Assembly: GCA_023450745.1 (NCBI GenBank)
Contig: JAEXGR010000026.1
Coordinates: 1 to 64,000, forward strand
Reading direction: 5' to 3'
DNA from: Synergistota bacterium
GTDB taxonomy: Bacteria > Synergistota > Synergistia > Synergistales > Synergistaceae
DNA: 64,000 bases
The first letter of the stretch is position 1; every line of letters starts with the position of its first letter. The notes beneath the pieces were generated by a model. The model saw only the letters and a list, made by a program, of their open reading frames with translations. It made no database searches and was not told where the DNA came from. This document shows positions 23,355-30,448 of this stretch, one piece after another. The position numbers were made by a program, and so were the translations under genes.

Positions 23355-24134
23355 TTATACCTGCTTAAATTGATCGATGTATAGGTTGCTGCCCGAGTTA
23401 GAGTCGTTTTGTTTAACAGTAGCTTCACCTTTTACAAACGCACCCGTTGCCGGATTATATTGCGTGACGGTGATCTTTGAACCTTTTACAAGGTTTTCCT
23501 TTGTGAAATAAAATAGGTAGTTATTTCCGGTCTTTTTTATTTGCCAATAATAGCCGGATAGGTCTAGTCCTATTATTTTCCCAATTTGCTCTGCCATCTT
23601 TTGTCCGTAATTTACGCCGGTAGAGTCCAAATGGTCTGATGTATTCTTCTCGAAATATAAGGCTACACTCACAACACTATTTGCAAGGCCTTCATAATCG
23701 TTTTTCCCGCTGAGGAAGGCATACAGCTTTTTTGTAAGCGCGTCGGAAAAACCGTCCGAATGGAGCATGCACTCGGCAACAACGACACCTGGGTCAACCA
23801 AAGTAATGGCGCATTGGGCTTTCGCAGGGCAGACACCACTGAAGGTCTGGAAATCAAGGTCGCCTGTTCCTGAGGGCTTCATATTTGGATGTTCGCTGAC
23901 TATCTTGGCAATAATCTCTTTAAATTGAAGCGATGTGTCTGATACGCTATTTATGTTATAGCTTCTTTCAATGATTTTTCTATTGTTCAGGCATGCCGTT
24001 TTCTCCGCGGTGTCAGTTGCGCTGCCGCTGGAGATCATCATCATCCCCGCGAGTATGCCGATGATTATTATTACGATCAGCAGCTCGACTAAGGTGAAGG
24101 CTTTTTTATGTTTTTGCGTCATAGACATCACCAT
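23355..24134 (-). CDS. Type IV prepilin-like protein (pilin paralogue C)
   Basis: The 259-residue product has the leader MTQKHKKA followed by FTLVELLIVIIIIGILAG, with Glu at +5. The next residues MMMISSGSATDTAEKTACLN are nearly the same as in paralogue A at 13.4 kb, and both share a Cys-containing central loop (VCPAKAQC ... VVAECMLHS here). The C-terminal part is of unknown fold. Several start codons lie close together (MVMSMT); none has a strong ribosome site. It stands alone, opposite to pckA. It bounds the pilin-rich island on the right. Confidence 0.85.
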   Translation of the reverse strand: MVMSMTQKHKKAFTLVELLIVIIIIGILAGMMMISSGSATDTAEKTACLNNRKIIERSYNINSVSDTSLQFKEIIAKIVSEHPNMKPSGTGDLDFQTFSGVCPAKAQCAITLVDPGVVVAECMLHSDGFSDALTKKLYAFLSGKNDYEGLANSVVSVALYFEKNTSDHLDSTGVNYGQKMAEQIGKIIGLDLSGYYWQIKKTGNNYLFYFTKENLVKGSKITVTQYNPATGAFVKGEATVKQNDSNSGSNLYIDQFKQV

Positions 24135-24291
24135 CCATACAGATGCGGAACTGTTTTTATTATACTGCTCAATTGCGTTTTTTAACCATATTTTTATGAT
24201 ATGCGCTAAAAAGTGAAGGCGGCACAGGAAGGGTCTTTTGAGGGGGATAATGTTCTAATATTCTGAAATTGTCTATTTTGTAACAAAACTC

Positions 24292-24319
24292 TTGTCAATT
24301 TTGATTATTGATGTATGCT
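24292..24319 (+). promoter_or_regulatory. Putative pckA promoter
   Basis: TTGTCA at 24292-24297 and TATGCT at 24314-24319 are 16 bp apart, in an AT-rich stretch ~65 nt before the start codon. Confidence 0.4.
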
Positions 24320-24382
24320 ACGCATGTGTCACAGAAATATAACTAATTAGTTATAATTTTCTTTAATACGGGAGGAAAAACC

Positions 24383-26041
24383 ATGGCTACGCAGGGGCAT
24401 TTTGTGGATTTGGAGAGTTTTAAGCGTCTCAACGCCACCCCCATCAGGACGACTATCGAGACGGCTTTCTACGGCAATAACGTCTCCCCGGTCAAGGATC
24501 TTAAGGAGGCCTACGGGCTTGCGAAGAACAGCCCCGGAACAGTGGAACTGACAGGCATGCCCGTCCACCGGCCGGCGGAACTCGGCCTTCCCGAGGATGC
24601 GAACGTGCTGCTCTTCAACGACGGCGCGATCTTTGGGCGCTGCGCCGCGGCGCGCCGGATCGTGGGACATCCCGGGGTATCAGTGCCCGACCTGGCGACG
24701 CTTCTGCGCGAGGCCATCCATAACGCCCGTTTCCGCCGTTTTTATTCGGCGCAGGCGATCATCGGCCTGGAAGAGGACTTTATGGTCAAGGCCAATCTCA
24801 TGGTACCCGAGGGATTTGAGAACAATCTTTACAGCTGGATGCTGAATTTCCAGTATCTCAACGAAGAGTACGCGGAACGTTACAAGAATTCCCGCGAACT
24901 TCCGAACGACGGAGATCTCTATGTCTATGCCGATCCCTACTGGACGCACCCCGACTATCCGCTGGGCCTCGCCTTTTTCTCACCGGAGCAGAACTGCGCC
25001 GCGATTCTGGGGATGCGCTATTTCGGCGAGTTCAAGAAGGGTACGCTGACGCTCGCCTGGGGCGCGGCGGCGCGCAACGGCTACGCCTCCTGCCACGGCG
25101 GCCTCAAGCGCTACGAGCTGAAGGACGGCAGCGGCAAGAAGTATGTTCTCGCGGTTTTCGGCCTCTCAGGCTCCGGCAAATCGACCATCACGCACGCGAA
25201 ACACAAGGATAAGTACAACGTCACCGTGCTTCACGACGACGCCGTCATCATCAATGTCAAGGAGAAGTACGCGATCGCGCTCGAACCGGCCTATTTTGAC
25301 AAGATGCAGGACTACCCGATCGGCTGCCCCGATAATAAGTACCTTTTGTCCCTGCAAAACTGCGGCGTAACGCGCAACGCGGAGGGAAAGCTGATGGTGG
25401 TCAGCGAGGATATCCGCAACGGCAACGGCCGCGCCGTCAAGTCCCGTTTCTGGACGCCGAACCGTATAGACAGAATCGACGAACCGCTCAACGCGATCTG
25501 CTGGCTGATGAAGGACCCGACGCTGCCGCCGGTGGTGCGGCTTACCGGTCCGTCGCTGGCCTCGGTGATGGGTTCGACGCTTGCGACGAAGCGCACTTCG
25601 GCGGAGCGCCTCGCCCCGGGAGTGGACCCCGACGCGCTGGTCATCGAGAGCTACGCGAACCCCTTCCGCACCTATCCTCTCGCGATGGACTATATACGCT
25701 TCCGCACGCTCTTTGAGGACGGCGTGGACTGCTACATCCTCAATACCGGCTCTTTCATGGACAAGAAGGTGGAGAAGAACACGACGCTTTCGATCCTGGA
25801 GGAGATCGTCGAGGGCAGGGCGGTATGGAAGTCCTTCGGCAATATCCCCGGTATGGAATATCTGGCGATTCCCGGCTTTGAGCCCGACTTCAACAATTGG
25901 AGCTATAAGCAGCAGTTCACCAACCGGATGAACGACCGCCTCCAGTTCATCAAGTCGCGCGAAACGGAAAAGGGCGGCATGGACTCGCTTCCGCCAGACG
26001 CCCTGCACGCGGTGGAGATGGTTATCGAAGCGATCAAGTAG
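24383..26041 (+). CDS. pckA: Phosphoenolpyruvate carboxykinase (ATP-type)
   Basis: PckA interconverts oxaloacetate plus ATP with phosphoenolpyruvate, CO2 and ADP. The 552-residue protein has the ATP-type P-loop FGLSGSGKSTI near residue 268 and the metal-binding LHDDA near 285, followed by EPAYFDKMQDYP. The sequence departs from the E. coli type in several motifs (for example no GxWG... start), but length and the paired kinase motifs fit. In amino-acid-fermenting anaerobes it may run in the ATP-forming direction (inference). GGGAGGAAAAACC precedes the ATG. A long palindromic repeat follows the stop and may end transcription. Confidence 0.85.
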   Translation: MATQGHFVDLESFKRLNATPIRTTIETAFYGNNVSPVKDLKEAYGLAKNSPGTVELTGMPVHRPAELGLPEDANVLLFNDGAIFGRCAAARRIVGHPGVSVPDLATLLREAIHNARFRRFYSAQAIIGLEEDFMVKANLMVPEGFENNLYSWMLNFQYLNEEYAERYKNSRELPNDGDLYVYADPYWTHPDYPLGLAFFSPEQNCAAILGMRYFGEFKKGTLTLAWGAAARNGYASCHGGLKRYELKDGSGKKYVLAVFGLSGSGKSTITHAKHKDKYNVTVLHDDAVIINVKEKYAIALEPAYFDKMQDYPIGCPDNKYLLSLQNCGVTRNAEGKLMVVSEDIRNGNGRAVKSRFWTPNRIDRIDEPLNAICWLMKDPTLPPVVRLTGPSLASVMGSTLATKRTSAERLAPGVDPDALVIESYANPFRTYPLAMDYIRFRTLFEDGVDCYILNTGSFMDKKVEKNTTLSILEEIVEGRAVWKSFGNIPGMEYLAIPGFEPDFNNWSYKQQFTNRMNDRLQFIKSRETEKGGMDSLPPDALHAVEMVIEAIK

Positions 26042-26046
26042 TTTTG

Positions 26047-26176
26047 CATAAATCGGCGCGAATAAGCACCGTATGCGTCATAAGTTGGTCCCTGAGCGTC
26101 CTCGCCGTATGAAAAATACGGCTCCGGTACTCAGGGATCAACTTATTTAGCCTACGGCACTTCTTCGCGCCGATTT
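26047..26176. repeat. Nested palindrome downstream of pckA (left arm)
   Basis: AATCGGCGCGAA (26051-26062) pairs with TTCGCGCCGATT (26164-26175), ATAAGTTGGTCCCTGAG (26080-26096) with CTCAGGGATCAACTTAT (26130-26146, one mismatch), and an inner GCCGTAT...ATACGGC hairpin lies between. The whole is a ~125-bp imperfect palindrome. Its left half is repeated in inverted orientation at 26678-26758. It may also act as a terminator for pckA. Confidence 0.85.
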
Positions 26177-26197
26177 TCCTGCTATCAAGCGAAAGTG

Positions 26198-26533
26198 TAA
26201 ACGCCGATTTATATTCGATAGGGTGAAGGATAAATCGGGAGGTAGCAAAGGTTTTAGGCTCCCTCGCCGAGGGAGCTCCCCGCGAAGCGGGGTGAGGGAG
26301 ATTTGACCTTGGTTTTATGCTTTTCTCTTCTTTAAGAAGTTATGAAAACCTTAAGGCCAACGTCCAAACTCCCTCCGGCCCGGCGAAAACCCGTCGCCGG
26401 CCCACCTCCCTCCCTGAGGGAGGCTTTTAAGGCGCAAACCAAAATCGCTGAGCATCGGCAGATTGTTTTTTGTAACTAGCACGCTAAACCCTAGTTTATC
26501 CTTTAGCCCATCGAAGATAAATCGGCGTTTATA
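26198..26533. repeat. Inverted-repeat-bounded element holding copy 4 of the dispersed repeat
   Basis: TAAACGCCGATTTAT at 26198 and its complement ATAAATCGGCGTTTA near 26516 extend to ~27 bp with a few mismatches (TTCGATAGGG against TTCGATGGGC). Inside, from ~26258 to 26430, lie the dispersed-repeat modules: GGCTCCCTCGCCGAGGGAGC, GACCTTGG, AAAACCTTAAGG, the CCGGC-rich hairpin and CCTCCCTGAGGGAGG. No coding sequence is visible. Confidence 0.75.
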
Positions 26534-26660
26534 AGCAGAGAACCAAAACGCCGGTTTTGCGTTTTGTGTGATAAGTGAGATAGAAAATCTTTGATTTTCG
26601 TAATCGAACTTAATTTGTTCATCAATCGCTTAGGGTGTTCATCAGAAGTGCGAGTTGCTA
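26534..26660. other. Gene-free AT-rich spacer inside the repeat cluster
   Basis: Contains AACGCCGGTTTTGCGTTT, an imperfect hairpin resembling a segment near 33.1 kb. Nothing else is recognised. Confidence 0.4.
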
Positions 26661-26758
26661 AATAAAATGGGGGCTCTGATACCGGAGCCGTATCTGCATA
26701 CGGCGAGGATTCGGAGCCCCCGTTTTATGACGCAAATCGTGCTTATAAACGCCGATTT
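26660..26758. repeat. Inverted copy of the pckA-side palindrome (right arm)
   Basis: Read on the minus strand it gives AATCGGCG, ATAAGCAC, TGCGTCATAA, TCCTCGCCGTATG and ATACGGCTCCGGTA in the same order and nearly the same spacing as 26051-26129. GGGGGCTC/GAGCCCCC and GCCGTAT/ATACGGC form a nested hairpin at 26669-26730, which may terminate the ABC operon. The repeat end overlaps the stop codon of the ABC gene. Confidence 0.85.
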
Positions 26759-27527
26759 ACAGGCGCGGCAGCGCCTCCAGCAAAGCCCTGGTGTAGGGAT
26801 GGCGCGGGGCGGCGAGCACCTCTCTCGACGCGCCGCTCTCGCAGAGCCGGCCATCCTTGAGGACGATGATCTTTTGCGCCGCGCGGGCGGCGAGCAGCAG
26901 GTCGTGGGTGACGAAGAGCAGCGACATGCCCTTGTCGGTGCGGCGGCGTAGCACTTCGATGATTTCTCCGCGCGTCGAGGCGTCCTGCATGGAGGTCGGT
27001 TCGTCGCAGAGCAGCAGCTCCGGGTCGAGCATCAGGGCGCGCGCCAGTTCGACGCGCTGACGCTGTCCGCCTGAGAGGCCGACGGCTCGCGAGGAGAGGA
27101 TTCTCTCCCCCGCAAGGCCGACCTCCGCGAGCAGCGCTTCGGCGCGCGCGCAGCGCGCCTCTTTCGCCCTCTTGACGCCCGCGATGATCTCCGGCTCCAT
27201 CACGGCGTCGATCACCGAGAGGCCCGGCGGTATCGCGCCGTAGGGGTCCTGCGGAACGTATCCGCAGCGGCGGCGCAGGCTGTTGAGCTCCGGCGCAGGG
27301 ACGCGCGCCGTGTCTTTGCCGAAGAGTTTGACGCTGCCTGCCGTGGGGGAGATGAGCGCGATTGCCGCGCGCAGCAGGGTGCTCTTGCCGCTGCCGGATT
27401 CTCCGACGACCGCAAGCGTCTCTTTCCGCGCCAGCGCGAGGTCCAGCCCGTCAAGGGCGCGGTGGCTCTTCGCGCCGCGCGAGCGAAAATCTACGGTAAG
27501 GTTTTTGGTCTCGATTATCTTTTCCAT
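26757..27527 (-). CDS. Peptide/nickel-type ABC transporter ATP-binding protein (DppF/NikE-like)
   Basis: This is one of the two ATPases driving the importer encoded upstream. It has Walker A GESGSGKST (residues ~42-50), Q-loop, signature LSGGQRQRVELARAL, Walker B LLLCDEPTS with Met-Gln after it, and the switch His in FVTHDLLLA. The 256-residue length is short: the protein stops at HPYTRALLEALPRL and lacks the oligo_HPY tail, as in NikE. The stop codon lies within the end of an inverted repeat (26750-26758), so the repeat may have set the present C-terminus. It is the last gene of the operon and follows the other ATPase by 13 nt. Confidence 0.9.
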   Translation of the reverse strand: MEKIIETKNLTVDFRSRGAKSHRALDGLDLALARKETLAVVGESGSGKSTLLRAAIALISPTAGSVKLFGKDTARVPAPELNSLRRRCGYVPQDPYGAIPPGLSVIDAVMEPEIIAGVKRAKEARCARAEALLAEVGLAGERILSSRAVGLSGGQRQRVELARALMLDPELLLCDEPTSMQDASTRGEIIEVLRRRTDKGMSLLFVTHDLLLAARAAQKIIVLKDGRLCESGASREVLAAPRHPYTRALLEALPRL

Positions 27528-27540
27528 GAGTCAGCCATCC

Positions 27541-28305
27541 TTATAACATCGCCGCGACGAGCGCCTTTGTGTGCGCTTCGCGCGGCGCGTCTATCAGCTG
27601 GCGCGGCGTGCCGCTCTCGATCAGCTCCCCGTCCTTCATGACGAAGAGTTCGCCGCAGACCGAGGCCGCCATCGGCAGGTCGTGGGTTACTAAAAGGACC
27701 GTGAGGTCTTTTTCCCGCCTCAGCCGCTCCAACAGCCTGAGGATCGCCGCCTGAGTGACGACGTCGAGCGCCGTCGTCGGCTCGTCGGCGAGGACGAGCC
27801 GCGGTTCGCAGGAGAGGGCGAGCGCAATTGCGGCGCGCTGTTTCTGCCCGCCCGACAGCTCGTGCGGGTAGCGCGCGGCGACGGCGGCGGGCAGTTCGAC
27901 CTCCGCGAAAAGTTCGGCGATTCGCTTTTCCGCGGCCTCTGCCTTGAGGCCGAGATGCAGCGCCAGCACTTCGCGCAGGTGACGGCCGATCGTCATCACC
28001 GGCGTGAAGGAGTTGAGCGCCCCCTGCGGGATGAGGGCGATCTCGCGCTGGCGCAGGGCGGACATCTTCGCTTCGGGGATGTTGAGTATGTCCCGTCCTT
28101 TATACAGGACGCTGCCGCTTGCGGCGCTGTCTTTCGGCAGCAGGCCGAGCAGGGTCATTATGATCGTGCTCTTGCCGCTGCCCGACTCGCCGATGAGCCC
28201 GCTGAAGGAGTTCTCCGCCAGCGCGAAGGATACGCCGCGCACCGCGGGGGTGGGGCGGGCCGATTTATTGTAGGTGACGCGAAGGTCATTTATTTCAAGT
28301 ATCAT
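27541..28305 (-). CDS. Peptide/nickel-type ABC transporter ATP-binding protein (DppD/NikD-like)
   Basis: The 254-residue ATPase has Walker A GESGSGKST, signature LSGGQKQRAAIALAL, Walker B LVLADEPTTALD and the switch His in LLVTHDLPMA. Like its partner it ends soon after the AHTKALVAAML segment and has no oligo_HPY domain. An ATG at 28305 overlaps the stop of the upstream permease (ATGA), which fixes the start; longer upstream reading in this frame lies inside the permease gene. The two ATPases form the heterodimer typical of Dpp/Opp/Nik importers. Confidence 0.92.
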   Translation of the reverse strand: MILEINDLRVTYNKSARPTPAVRGVSFALAENSFSGLIGESGSGKSTIIMTLLGLLPKDSAASGSVLYKGRDILNIPEAKMSALRQREIALIPQGALNSFTPVMTIGRHLREVLALHLGLKAEAAEKRIAELFAEVELPAAVAARYPHELSGGQKQRAAIALALSCEPRLVLADEPTTALDVVTQAAILRLLERLRREKDLTVLLVTHDLPMAASVCGELFVMKDGELIESGTPRQLIDAPREAHTKALVAAML

Positions 28306-29477
28306 TTTCCGCTCAGCCTCGGGTCGATTTTTTCTTCCAGAAATTTGCCCATGTCCAGGAATATGAGGCATATCACGACGATGCCGAATCCCGGCGGCAG
28401 CAGCAGCCACCACGCGTTTTCGGTGAAGGCGCCGAAGGAGTGGGCCTCATGGAGCATGCGTCCCCAGGAGATGAGCCGCGGGTCGGAGAGGCCGAGGAAG
28501 GCGAGCCCCGCTTCGGCAAGGATCGCCCCCGGCACGCCGAGCGCGACGTTCGCGAGCAGGATCGGCGCCGTCTCGGGCACGAGGTGCCGCCAGAGGATAT
28601 AGCCGCGTTTTGCGCCGAGCGCGCGCAGCGACTCCACCCAGGGGCTTTCGCGCACGGTGAGGACGAGCGCGCGCACGGAGCGTGCCGTGCCCATCCACGA
28701 GAAGATCGAAAGTATCAGCACGAGCTGCCAGAGCCCTTTGCCCCAGATGCCGGCGAGCACCATCAGAATGGGCAGCGTCGGTATCGAAAGCAGAATGTCG
28801 ACCAAGCGCATGATCAGCGTGTCGCACCAGCCGCCGATATAGCCGGCGGCGAGGCCGAAGGCCATGCCGAGCAGGCTTGCGATGATCGTGGCGCTGACGC
28901 CGATGATCAGCGAGGTGCGGATGCCGTAGACGAGCATCGTGAAGACGTCGCGTCCGCGCTGGTCGGTGCCCAGCAGTCCCTGACGCTCGCCGGGCAGCGA
29001 AAGCTTAAGTTCGGCGCTCTCCGCGCCCTCGACGGTGAGGCGGTATTTGCCCCGCGCCGGAAAGAGATAGTCTACGCTGCGGCTGATGAGCGGCAGCCCC
29101 AGGGCCTGCTTGAAGATCATGTCGCGGCCGTCCTGGTTTATCCAGTAGGCCGGCGCGCCGCTCAGTTCGTCGAGGGTGTAGTCCTTTTCCGGGGTGTGCC
29201 AGATCACGCGCACGACGGCCTCCGGCTTCGCGGATATTTTGCCGGTGAGGGAAAAGATCGCCGGCGGTTCTCTGTCCCATTCAAACTCGAGCGCGCCGTC
29301 TTTTATCTCGAAGGCGCGCGTCGCCGGCAGCGTGCCGCTGCGCCACCAGAGGGGCCGGGCGAAGGGCGCGCCCGCGATCGCGTAGGGCGACCGGCTCATC
29401 ATGAGCGGGGCGAAGAGGCCGGCGAGGGAGATTATTATGAAGGCGATGACGCTTTTGCGCGCGAGGATGCCTCTCAT
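28302..29477 (-). CDS. Peptide/nickel-type ABC permease (DppC-like) with a large periplasmic insert
   Basis: The C-terminal ~225 residues are a normal DppC/NikC permease: GTDQRGRDVFTMLVYGIRTSL, five helices and the EAA loop ESLRALGAKRGYILWRHLVPE. Between the first helix (residues ~8-28) and this part lies an extra ~120-residue segment (~40-165), apparently soluble and beta-rich (FSLTGKISAKPEAVVRVIWH, RGKYRLTVEG). DppC proteins usually have a much shorter link here. Total length 391 compares with about 280-300 for the family. It overlaps both neighbours by 4 nt (ATGA). The insert would face the binding protein and may relate to its unusual topology (inference). Confidence 0.9.
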   Translation of the reverse strand: MRGILARKSVIAFIIISLAGLFAPLMMSRSPYAIAGAPFARPLWWRSGTLPATRAFEIKDGALEFEWDREPPAIFSLTGKISAKPEAVVRVIWHTPEKDYTLDELSGAPAYWINQDGRDMIFKQALGLPLISRSVDYLFPARGKYRLTVEGAESAELKLSLPGERQGLLGTDQRGRDVFTMLVYGIRTSLIIGVSATIIASLLGMAFGLAAGYIGGWCDTLIMRLVDILLSIPTLPILMVLAGIWGKGLWQLVLILSIFSWMGTARSVRALVLTVRESPWVESLRALGAKRGYILWRHLVPETAPILLANVALGVPGAILAEAGLAFLGLSDPRLISWGRMLHEAHSFGAFTENAWWLLLPPGFGIVVICLIFLDMGKFLEEKIDPRLSGK

Positions 29478-30448
29478 TGTGTCTTGCCCTCGATGCGCAC
29501 GCGCGGGTCCACAAGGCCGTAGGCGACGTCGGCGGCCAGGTTGCAGAAGACGGTGATGAGCGCGAGCAGGTAGAAGGAGGCTCCCGCGCTGGGGTAGTCG
29601 TGCCCGGAGATCGCCTCCAGCAGGAAGGTGCCGACGCCGTGCAGCGAGAAGACCGATTCCGTGATTACCGCGCCTGAGACCAGTCCCGGCACGGACATCA
29701 GGAGGATTGTGAGGATCGGCGGCAGGATCGTGCGGAAGGCGTGCCAGACGACGCGTCCGCGCGAAAGGCCACGGGCCCGCGCCATCAGCGCGAAATCCTC
29801 GTTCAGCGCGCGCACCATGAGGTTGCGCACATAGAGCGCCCAGCCGCCGAACCCCATCAGCGAAAGGGAGATGACGGGCAGCGCCAGATGCCAGCCGTAG
29901 TCAAGAAAAATGTTGAGGGCTCCCGCGGGCGGCGGGACGGAGAGCGTGCCGCGCAGCGGGAAGAGCGGCAGCGCGCGCGCGAAGAGCATGAGCAGCACGA
30001 GCTGCACGAAGAAGCCGGGGAAGGAGGAGGTGACGGCGCTTGCGCGCAGCACGATCTTTTCCGCGAGCCTGCCGCGGTTGGTGGCGGCTTTGATTCCCAG
30101 CCAAACGCCCGTCAGGGCGGAGATCGCCATCGAGCTTGCCGTGAGGGTCAGCGTGACGGGCAGGCGTGAGAGAAGCTCGTCCCAGACCGGCTTGCGGCTC
30201 AGGAAGGAGAGCCCGAAGCTGAAGGTGAGCATCTGCTTGATATAGATAACGAACTGCTCCCACAGCGGGCGGTCCAGGCCGTAGAGGGCGCGCAGGTTTT
30301 CCTTCGCCTCCGGGGAGAACGACGGGTCTATGATCGTGCTCACCGCGTCTCCGGGCATCAGGCGGAAGAGCAGGAAATTAAGCACCAGCACCGCCGCGAG
30401 CACGACGAACGATGAAAGAAGGCGTCTTAAAAACCAGCGCCCGCTCAT
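29474..30448 (-). CDS. Peptide/nickel-type ABC permease (DppB-like)
   Basis: The 324-residue inner-membrane protein has the DppB pattern: FLLRRLLS-like N-terminus (RWFLRRLLSSFVVLAAVL), FLLFRLMPGD, then six helices with the EAA-type loop NEDFALMARARGLSRGRVVW and the final GLVDPRVR. Length is normal. It overlaps the binding-protein gene upstream and the DppC-like gene downstream by 4 nt each, so all are translationally coupled. Confidence 0.93.
   Translation of the reverse strand: MSGRWFLRRLLSSFVVLAAVLVLNFLLFRLMPGDAVSTIIDPSFSPEAKENLRALYGLDRPLWEQFVIYIKQMLTFSFGLSFLSRKPVWDELLSRLPVTLTLTASSMAISALTGVWLGIKAATNRGRLAEKIVLRASAVTSSFPGFFVQLVLLMLFARALPLFPLRGTLSVPPPAGALNIFLDYGWHLALPVISLSLMGFGGWALYVRNLMVRALNEDFALMARARGLSRGRVVWHAFRTILPPILTILLMSVPGLVSGAVITESVFSLHGVGTFLLEAISGHDYPSAGASFYLLALITVFCNLAADVAYGLVDPRVRIEGKTQ

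Noticed and set aside
28306..28413. N-terminal extension of the DppD-like ATPase
   Set aside because: The extra 36 residues come from the overlapping permease gene; the ATGA overlap at 28302-28305 is the natural start.
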